In this document: piece by piece, positions 60,445 through 64,000 of the stretch
How the letters are laid out: each line of letters starts with the position of its first letter
Position numbering within the stretch: position 1 is the first letter of the stretch
DNA from: Nansenia antarctica
Lineage: Eukaryota > Chordata > Actinopteri > Argentiniformes > Microstomatidae
Length of the DNA: 64,000 nucleotides
Direction of reading: 5' to 3'
NCBI GenBank assembly: GCA_963989245.1
Contig: OZ022345.1
Span: forward strand, 29,703,112-29,767,111
Position numbers and translations under genes: made by a program
Notes under the pieces: generated by a model
What the model saw: the letters and a program-made list of their open reading frames with translations, nothing else
Databases searched by the model: none
Told to the model about the DNA's origin: nothing

Positions 60445-61921
60445 CAGTGGAGGCTCCTCCATAGAGGTGGAGGAGGCCTGGCCTCCCCAATAATTTGAGA
60501 GAAGAGAGAGATTTTAAAAAGCAATAATTATATTTTTTATTTTTTATTTTTTATTTATTTAACAAAAAAAACATTTTAAATTGTTTTATATTAATATTAT
60601 TTATTAATATTATTTCCGTTTTGTTCATAAATATTTTCCATGGCTAAAACCCAATATTGCAATTGTAAAGCACCTACAGGCCAGAATCCCTATCCGTTTC
60701 TATTGAAGGAGGCCAGGCCTCCTGTCGAAAAGTCCAGGCCTCCTGTCGGAAAGTGGTTTCTCATAGAAGTCAATGTAATGCAATTTTTTTCATGGCAATA
60801 TGTGATTGGCCCATCACTGAAAATGGGTGGGAACAGGAGGCCTCTCCTCCGTTGTAGTACCTTTTTTCCGCCACACGCGTGTATGAGTGCTGTTCTGCAG
60901 GATAAATATTAGAAATGAGTCCAGGGCTGAATGATTGACATTTTGTTCGTCCAATCACATGAAGCCATTTTGAGAATTCGCCAGTCACTTCAGTCAAAGA
61001 AACACTCCGTAGTGTCTACGAGTGTCCTATCAACTTGTCCTTCACAGGACACGTCTAGAACACCCATGGCTATTATCCCTGAAAATAATAGCTCATTTGG
61101 CCAAATACTTTTGCTTAAAATGACCTCGGAAATCGGCGAGATTCTGGCGCGATTTATACATCGAATAGGTAGACAACATTTAGGATTTATTGAACAGTTT
61201 TATTTTTAATGTAGTCGATTTCGTTTTATTACAAGTCAATGTAATATTCTTCCATATCAAATGGAGTCCTGGAGAGAGTATGCCGCCCCTCAGCTAAACC
61301 AGTGGTGAGTTGAACTAATCAGATGTCTCTACCAGTGTTACACCACTAGTTCTCAGTAGTAATACCACTCCATTGCATGTCTGTGTTTCTCAGCAGATGA
61401 AGCCAGCTGGAACCAGTACTGTCCTCACAACATTAAACATTTTTATTTATTTATATTAAATATATTGAATAAAACTACATTTGATAAAGAAACTGTTACT
61501 TATCTTTTTTATATGCTAAACTTGATTAAATTGATGATTACATGTTGAAGCTGTAGAAGAAGAAGAATGAAAAATGTAGGCTAAACTAAATTGTTTTTTA
61601 ACCACATAATTATCAAATTCCTGCCTTTTACACATGTTCACTGGGCATTTATATTACATCCAAATGTCATTTCTCAACTTAATTATCAGGCAGGCTCATA
61701 GACTTACAGCAATGTCATTTCTTCAGGCAGGCATATAGGCTAAGCTCTGCACAATGAATTCCATCAATCAGAACTTTCTGATTGTAGCTTACACTCCAAA
61801 TAGTGTGCCTTTGTCCAGCACAAAGACAGATAAGAAGAACAGGGAACATTCCATCGCGAGTGAAGCGAACAAGCGGAAAAAAATTGGCCTCCTCAATTCT
61901 GGAAGTCACCAGCCTCCACTG
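60445..61921. mobile_element. hAT-like MITE, copy 2
   Basis: Same termini as 53928-55414 (CAGTGGAGGCTCC... and inverted CAGTGGAGGCTGG). Target duplication GTGTGTAT at 60437-60444 against ATGTGTAT at 61922-61929, 7 of 8. Inner segment 60945-61260 differs from copy 1. No transposase. Confidence 0.88.
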
Positions 61922-61929
61922 ATGTGTAT

Positions 61930-61998
61930 ATATATATATGTGTATATACAGTGTATGTGTGTGTATAAGTGTATATGTGTGTATGGGTGTATATATGT

Positions 61999-62060
<62 letters not shown>
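61930..62060. repeat. (TATGTG/TG)n microsatellite, last part
   Basis: Continuation of the TG array split by the elements to its left; ends in (GT)n at the next hAT terminus. Confidence 0.95.
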
Positions 62061-62784
62061 TAGGGCTGCAACAACGAATCGATAAAATCGATAATGAAAT
62101 TCGTTGGCGACAAATTCCATTATCGATTCGTCGGGTCTTGTTCCATAACAAACCTACTTCCTGTTGACGCACGCCACGCTGTCTTGCGGAGCCGCCGTGG
62201 CGGCTACATTTTATTCATGGCGGAGGCGGAGAAAACGACTCGACCGAAATCGTCACATTAAAAGCTACCCTCAGCAGGGTAAGTTATACGAGTTTAACGT
62301 TGGCTGTACCCATGCCATACGTTGCGTTTTGAAGTGAGGATCATTCGTTTCACTGGCACAGCTGTAGGCCTAAGTTAGTTCTTCTCGTTTATCTAATAGA
62401 TCCTCCCTCTTAATGACCTATTGTATTTTTAGCTAGCTATTCGCATTCTATGCCTTCAGCACCGGAGTATGCTCATAGTCACTTGTATTAGTAAGGAGAT
62501 GCACTTGTGAGTTCTGGCGAAGCGTCAGCTAAATGACTGTAATGTAATGCGATAGCCAGTGAGTGTTTGCTCGCATTCATGAATTCAATATTGCATGACA
62601 AGTGTATTTAGCTAGCTGGCTAACGTCAGTGGTAGAGCAGAGGTGATAAGCTAAAGGCTAGCTAGTGGTAGCCTACCAAGCTACCCGTGAGTTAGAGTGA
62701 GGCACTGACTGTAGCCTAGCCTATTGTATGGAGTGAGAGGACACATTGCATTGTTTTGGAGCATATCTGTTATATAAAAACATT
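62061..62784. mobile_element. hAT-like element, left part only
   Basis: Starts TAGGGCTGCAACAACGAAT and has subterminal inverted repeats of ATCGATAAAATCGAT and TTATCGATTCG. A short ATG frame after the TATTCATGGCGGAGGCGGAG block ends soon. The rest is non-coding with AGCTAGCTGGC tracts. The right terminus is not in the window; a LINE is inserted at 62785. Confidence 0.65.
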
Positions 62785-63919
62785 ATGAATGAATGAATAG
62801 TCTTTATTGTCATTAATATAGTACAGGTACCATACAACGAAATTTGGGAGGGGGGGCTCCCCTGGTGCTAGGAAAAAAATACTAAAAACAAGAAGGGAAA
62901 AGAGCTGGTTTACATAAATAAAGGCTATATCCACTATCTACTATACTATACAAATAAAACACTGTGCTGTACTCTATGCTATAAATATCCTAACATTTCC
63001 TATCTCTGAACCTTATGTGCATGAGGGTTGTCATATTGCACATAGTATTATTGCACATTCATTTAAAGTGTCGCAGTTTGCAGGTTTGAAATGTTCACAG
63101 TTGTGTTTCAGTATTGCACTTGATTACAATCTAGTAGCTGCCATCAAATTGTCTAGATTGTCCAGGGCCTAGAACCTAGGTCTTTGCTGTGTTCAGGGCC
63201 AGAATGGCCCTAGGGTAGAAGCTGAGCTTCAGTCTATTTGTCCTTGCGGACATGGTCCTGAACCGCCTGCCATAGGGCAGCCGAACAAAGTGTTCGTTCC
63301 CAGGGTGGGATGGGTCTCTGGAGATCTTGGAGGCCTTCCTGAGGCAGCGTGTGTTGTACAGCTCTTCCAGAGAGGGGAGGGGGGCGCCGATGATCTTCTG
63401 GGCCGATCTCACGACTCTCTTTAGCGCTTTCCTCTCTGCGGCTGTGCAGCTGGAGAACCACACGCAGATGCAGTAGGTGAGGATGCTCTCCACTGTGCAG
63501 CGGTAGAAGGTCACAAGCAGCTCCTGTTTGAGGTGGTATTTCCTGAGGACTCTCAGGAAGTAGAGCCGCTGTTGTGCCTTCTTGATGATGGCTGCTGTGT
63601 TGGTCTTCCAGGACAGGTTATCCTGTATGTGCACCCCCAGGAATCGGAGGGTTGAGACTCTCTCCACGCTCCCTCCATCAACGAGCAGGGGCTGGACCTC
63701 AGATTTTTTCCTCCTGAAGTCCACGATGATTTCCTGGGTCTTTGACTGGTTCAGCAGCAGGTTGTTAACCTTGCACAGCTTGCCCAGCTGCTCCACCTCA
63801 TCCCTGTACGCCGCCTCGTCCCCCCCCCGAGATGCAGCCCACCACGGTGGTGTCGCAAACTTTACGATGGAGTTGCTGGGGTGGACGGGGGTGAAGTCGT
63901 AGGTGTAGAGGTTGTAGAG
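62785..63919 (-). mobile_element. 5'-truncated LINE with (ATTC)n tail
   Basis: Minus-strand tail (ATTC)n at 62785-62798 after TGACAATAAAGAC. Same subfamily as the LINE in bbs12 intron 2 (37666-39710). Its left part ends at 63919 where a hAT terminus begins. Confidence 0.85.
63176..63910 (-). pseudogene. LINE reverse transcriptase C-terminal remnant
   Basis: The frame 63176-63796 has LLNQSKTQEIIVDFRRKKSE, a thumb-like part, and LYNTRCLRKASKISRDPSHP. The catalytic FADD part upstream is out of frame across a G-run at 63822-63829 and a small deletion near 63850. Dead copy. Confidence 0.8.
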
Positions 63920-64000
63920 CAGGGGTATTCAATTACAAATTCAGTTGGGCCAGATTTGAAAACCAAGAAATGTTGCTGGGCCAGACATTTTTAGCGACCA
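63920..64000. mobile_element. Left end of a further hAT-type element, cut by the window
   Basis: CAGGGGTATTCAATTACAAA followed by GGGCCAGATTTGAAAA is a familiar hAT terminus style. Target duplication and transposase lie outside. Confidence 0.55.

Overview
The window looks like teleost fish DNA. It carries one recognisable vertebrate single-copy gene, bbs12 (minus strand, coding exons between 36169 and 41797). It also carries remnants of a fish-type immune locus on the minus strand (two Ig V-type exons, 21-bp mini-exons and a broken FIIND exon, about 5.7-13.5 kb). Nearly everything else is transposable elements, minisatellites and CA/TG microsatellites. No bacterial-type operon, CRISPR array or genuine tRNA/rRNA gene is visible.

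Layout. 0-5 kb: the end of a hAT-like element, then a decayed endogenous retrovirus in which gag and pol share a frame across one amber codon, with the reverse transcriptase and integrase core gone. 5-14 kb: the minus-strand immune locus, tandemly duplicated and broken by two hAT insertions; its introns and coding DNA have been turned into minisatellites. 14.2-17.5 kb: a complete hAT element whose transposase has one internal stop. 18-25 kb: a TIR element holding a LINE fragment and a young Ty3/Gypsy element with near-identical LTRs. 25-34 kb: an unidentified host exon, a defective minus-strand Gypsy element, and a very young Gmr1-like LTR element (LTRs identical by eye) with one 854-codon ORF joining gag, protease and the integrase GPY/F end. 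34-36 kb: a minisatellite. 36-42 kb: bbs12, with a LINE and minisatellites in its introns. 42-54 kb: a tandem pair of TIR elements containing insertions nested four deep, including a hAT with an intact 609-codon transposase. 54-64 kb: hAT-like MITE copies, a CpG-rich promoter-like block at 56.1-56.5 kb, a long TG microsatellite that has taken several transposons in turn, and truncated LINEs.

How it fits together. Host genes here are islands being eroded by repeats. Several minisatellites grow directly out of splice sites or coding sequence (bbs12 exon 3 acceptor, the FIIND exon, a donor-bearing immune-gene segment). Almost all hAT boundaries could be fixed to the base from 8-bp target-site duplications, so an insertion order can be read. 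The three LTR elements of 20-34 kb are all internally deleted, yet two kept long open frames and near-identical LTRs, which suggests recent mobilisation in trans. Boundaries backed by target duplications are firm; family names of LINEs and the TIR element, and the host exons outside bbs12, are tentative. All comparisons were done by eye.
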